In this document: positions 61,826 through 64,000 of the stretch, piece after piece
Layout of the letters: each line of letters begins with the position of its first letter
Numbering within the stretch: the first letter of the stretch is position 1
Translations under genes and position numbers: made by a program
Notes under the pieces: model-generated
What the model was told of the DNA's origin: nothing
The model's input: the letters and a program-made list of their open reading frames with translations, nothing else
Databases searched by the model: none
DNA from: Lentzea jiangxiensis
Lineage (GTDB): Bacteria > Actinomycetota > Actinomycetes > Mycobacteriales > Pseudonocardiaceae
Direction: 5' to 3'
Assembly: GCF_900104175.1 (NCBI RefSeq)
Contig: NZ_FNIX01000003.1
Span: forward strand, 1-64,000
Length of the DNA stretch: 64,000 nt

Positions 61826-62563
61826 TCAGCCTTTCACGTTGGCGGGCAGGACTTTCCGGTGCTTGGTCCGCTCGATCCACCACTGGGCCACGAGCAGGTT
61901 GAACACCCACACGCACCACCCGACCATCTCGAACAGCAGCGCCTGGTCGATCCGCGCGGTCCACGGCAGCTGCACGCCGAACACCGGCACGATCCCGAGC
62001 AGGAACAGCACGAGCCGCGTGCCGACACCGTCCATGATCAGCGCGAAGCTGTAGATCATGTACCGGCGGTGGTCGGCGTACCGGTGCCTTCTCGCCATGC
62101 GGTACGCCACGACCGTGCTCAGCAGCAACAGCAGGCCGAGCACGAACCTGCCGACCCTGCCCGGTCCCGCCGCGATCTCGCCGGAGAACAGCAGCAGGAC
62201 GGGCGTGCTCACCGCGACCGGCAGCGCGCCACCGAAGATGTAGATGATCCCGCTCGTGCGGTGCAGTCGCGGATATCTGCCGCGCACCCACGACGACATC
62301 TGCAGGCAGGCGGTGAGCAGCCCCAGCGTGCCCGCGACGATGTGCAGGACCAGCAACGGGTAGTGGATGGAGGAGCCCTCGACGATCGGCGACAGGGACT
62401 TCGCCGGGTCGAGGTCGAGGTAGGGCGGTAAGGCGTAGACCAAGAATGCCACCACGAGCGCCACCAACGCCATCCACCAAGGGTTTCGCCACACGGGTCT
62501 GGACGCCGCCCTGGGCGTCGCCGCCGGCGCGCGACCGGAGATCGGAGCGAGCTGATCAGTCAC
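61826..62563 (-). CDS. DUF2306 membrane protein
   Basis: 245-residue membrane protein resembling DUF2306. A soluble N-terminus is followed by about seven hydrophobic segments, with the histidine-containing HIVAGTLGLLTACLQMSSWV and RLHRTSGIIYIFGG, and RRHRYADHRRYMIYSFALI, all typical of the family (possibly heme- or metal-binding). Function unknown. It is the first gene of the leftward unit with the epoxide hydrolase and sugar dehydrogenase, whose stops and starts nearly touch, and it is divergent from the glycosyltransferase gene. A transport or resistance role is possible. Confidence 0.75.
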   Translation of the reverse strand: MTDQLAPISGRAPAATPRAASRPVWRNPWWMALVALVVAFLVYALPPYLDLDPAKSLSPIVEGSSIHYPLLVLHIVAGTLGLLTACLQMSSWVRGRYPRLHRTSGIIYIFGGALPVAVSTPVLLLFSGEIAAGPGRVGRFVLGLLLLLSTVVAYRMARRHRYADHRRYMIYSFALIMDGVGTRLVLFLLGIVPVFGVQLPWTARIDQALLFEMVGWCVWVFNLLVAQWWIERTKHRKVLPANVKG

Positions 62564-62806
62564 TGAACTTCCTCCTCAGCCTGCGAATTCCACCCGATGC
62601 GCGCGCCCGCTGACCGTAGCTTTGGACAGCGGCACTTCCTTCTCGCAGATTGCGCTGCCGACGCCTTGTAATCCGGGGTCGGAAACCCAGGGGTGCCAGC
62701 GGTTTCACGCTCCGCAACCTCGGAGATGCGGACGCTGCTCCGCGCGACTCAGGATGGCCGTCGCCGTGCCTGCGTCATTCGCTTTCCCCCTCTGAGGAGC
62801 AGCCGC

Positions 62807-64000
62807 ATGCGAGTCGTGTTCACCCCCTGGCCAACGCCATCGCACCTGAACCCGATGGTTCCGCTCGCCTGGGCGCTGCAGAGCGCGGGGCACGAGGTCT
62901 GCGTCGCCGCGCATCCGGCGCTCGCCGACGCCGTCGCGGCGGTCGGGCTGACCGGTGTGTCCCTCGGAACCGCCGACAGCGCACCGGCCCTGATGGGACC
63001 GGGACGTCCGACACCGCCGGAGACACGCGCGCGGCTCGACGAGACCGGACTCGCGCTCGGCCCGTTCAGCCCGGCCGAGCAGAACCTCTGGGACGTCTTC
63101 TGCCAGTTCATGCTGCCGCCCATCTGGGACTTCCACCCGGTCGGCGCCACCGCCTCCGACGCGCTGCCCGTGGTCGACGAGTTCGTGGACTTCTGCCGCG
63201 CCTGGAAACCGGACCTCGTCGTCTGGGACGCGTGCTTCCCCGCCGCGGCCATCGGGGCACGGGTGAGCGGCGCGGCGCACGCCCGGCTGCACTGGGGTCT
63301 CGACTACTTCGCGTGGGTGCTCGACCGCGTCGGGACGAACTGGAACCCGCTGGCCGAGACCGTTCGTCCCGCCGCCGAGCGGCACGGCGTCGAGGTGGAC
63401 CGCGACCTGCTGCTCGGCCAGTGGACCATCGACCCGCTCCCCGCGGGCATGCGGCTGCCGGTGGCCACCAGGACGGTGCCGATGCGCTGGATCCCGTACT
63501 CCGGCCAGACCGCCGTCCCGGACTGGCTCCACGCCCCGCAGGACCGGCCGCGCGTCGCGTTGTCGCTCGGGCAGTCGCGGCGCCTGGTCATGAAGGGCGG
63601 CTGGGACCACGTGCCCGGCCTGCTGGAGATGGTGTCCGAACTGGACGTCGACGTCGTGGCGACGTTGAACGAGACGCAGCTGGCCGGTGTGCGCGAGGTG
63701 CCGGGCAACGTGCGCGTCGTCGACTACGTGCCGCTCAACCAGCTCCTGCCCACGTGCGCGGCGTTGATCCACCACGGCGGCGTCGGCACGTTCTCCGCGG
63801 CGGCCGGTCTGCGGGTGCCGCAGCTCATCCTCGACTCCGGGGGTGACGAGGGACTGCTCGCCGAGGGTGAGGCCGGCACCGAATGGGCCCTGGCGGCCAA
63901 GGACATCGAGTCGTCGGACACCGCGGCGTGGGTGGTCGGCCAGGGGGCCGGGCTCACCCTCGACTTCGCGCGGCACTCGATCGACGTCATGCGCAAGCGG
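62807..64000 (+). CDS. Antibiotic-type glycosyltransferase (partial)
   Basis: At least 398 residues, cut at the window end. A GT-B glycosyltransferase of family 1 of the antibiotic (DUF1205-containing) group. The N-terminal FTPWPTPSHLNPMVPLAWAL matches macrolide and aromatic-polyketide sugar transferases, ALSLGQSRRLV lies in the nucleotide-sugar domain, and ALIHHGGVGTFSAAAGLRVPQ is the donor-binding motif. It should add the sugar made by the adjacent deoxysugar genes to an aglycone whose genes lie beyond the window. ATG 62807 has GAGGAG at 62794-62799. Divergent from the DUF2306 gene across a 243-base spacer with no gene. Confidence 0.9.
   Translation, partial: MRVVFTPWPTPSHLNPMVPLAWALQSAGHEVCVAAHPALADAVAAVGLTGVSLGTADSAPALMGPGRPTPPETRARLDETGLALGPFSPAEQNLWDVFCQFMLPPIWDFHPVGATASDALPVVDEFVDFCRAWKPDLVVWDACFPAAAIGARVSGAAHARLHWGLDYFAWVLDRVGTNWNPLAETVRPAAERHGVEVDRDLLLGQWTIDPLPAGMRLPVATRTVPMRWIPYSGQTAVPDWLHAPQDRPRVALSLGQSRRLVMKGGWDHVPGLLEMVSELDVDVVATLNETQLAGVREVPGNVRVVDYVPLNQLLPTCAALIHHGGVGTFSAAAGLRVPQLILDSGGDEGLLAEGEAGTEWALAAKDIESSDTAAWVVGQGAGLTLDFARHSIDVMRKR

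Overview
The window is GC-rich actinobacterial chromosome. It has strong third-position GC bias, GTG and TTG starts, stop/start overlaps between neighbouring genes, LuxR-type ATPase regulators, actinobacterial copper genes and deoxysugar/glycosyltransferase genes. A Pseudonocardiaceae-like filamentous actinomycete fits best, but this is inferred from gene content and not shown. No rRNA, tRNA or CRISPR array was seen.

Layout. 0-11 kb is mixed housekeeping and accessory DNA: a short HPF-like protein, a decayed IS256-type transposase, a DUF2243/CtaG-like membrane pair, a two-component system behind a secreted peptidase, a secreted barrel protein, a substrate-binding-like protein, small conserved proteins, a flavodoxin-like reductase and an MFS exporter. 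pdxY lies at 11 kb. 12-16.2 kb carries a glycosyltransferase, a cytochrome P450 and an alpha-oxoamine synthase on one strand, which looks like a small lipid or natural-product pathway, followed by a 16-bp tandem repeat that runs into a terminator.

17.1-24.6 kb is the most unusual part. A 1073-residue protein with a textbook Tat signal, a 1352-residue partner without a signal and a 51-residue TatA-like protein form one tight operon, bounded upstream by operator-like repeats and downstream by a strong terminator. I recognise neither large protein. A 54-residue secreted peptide, a MocR-like regulator that has lost its PLP lysine, a small DUF4242-like protein and a large LuxR regulator follow. 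Next come a secreted HExxH protein and an EmrB-type exporter.

33.8-41.4 kb is a copper island: DUF4396, DUF6153-like and DUF305 proteins, csoR, copZ, a secreted His-rich protein, copA, then a BlaI/CopY-like repressor with an M56 peptidase. Three CsoR-like palindromes with ATACCC/GGGTAT arms lie before its transcription units. 41.4-46.7 kb holds a PIG-L deacetylase, a divergent epimerase/LysR pair and a solitary SF1 helicase fused to a nuclease-like C-terminus.

46.7-64 kb appears to be the edge of a biosynthetic cluster: an EI-like PEP-utilising protein without its usual catalytic Cys, an FAD oxidoreductase, a MetE-like protein, two membrane proteins, a group D-type flavin monooxygenase, an SgcJ/EcaC-like protein, a LuxR regulator, deoxysugar genes (2,3-dehydratase, aminotransferase, rmlA, a dehydrogenase-like protein), an epoxide hydrolase and a glycosyltransferase cut by the window end. 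The sugar set lacks a 4,6-dehydratase here, so the pathway probably continues beyond 64 kb or uses a gene elsewhere.
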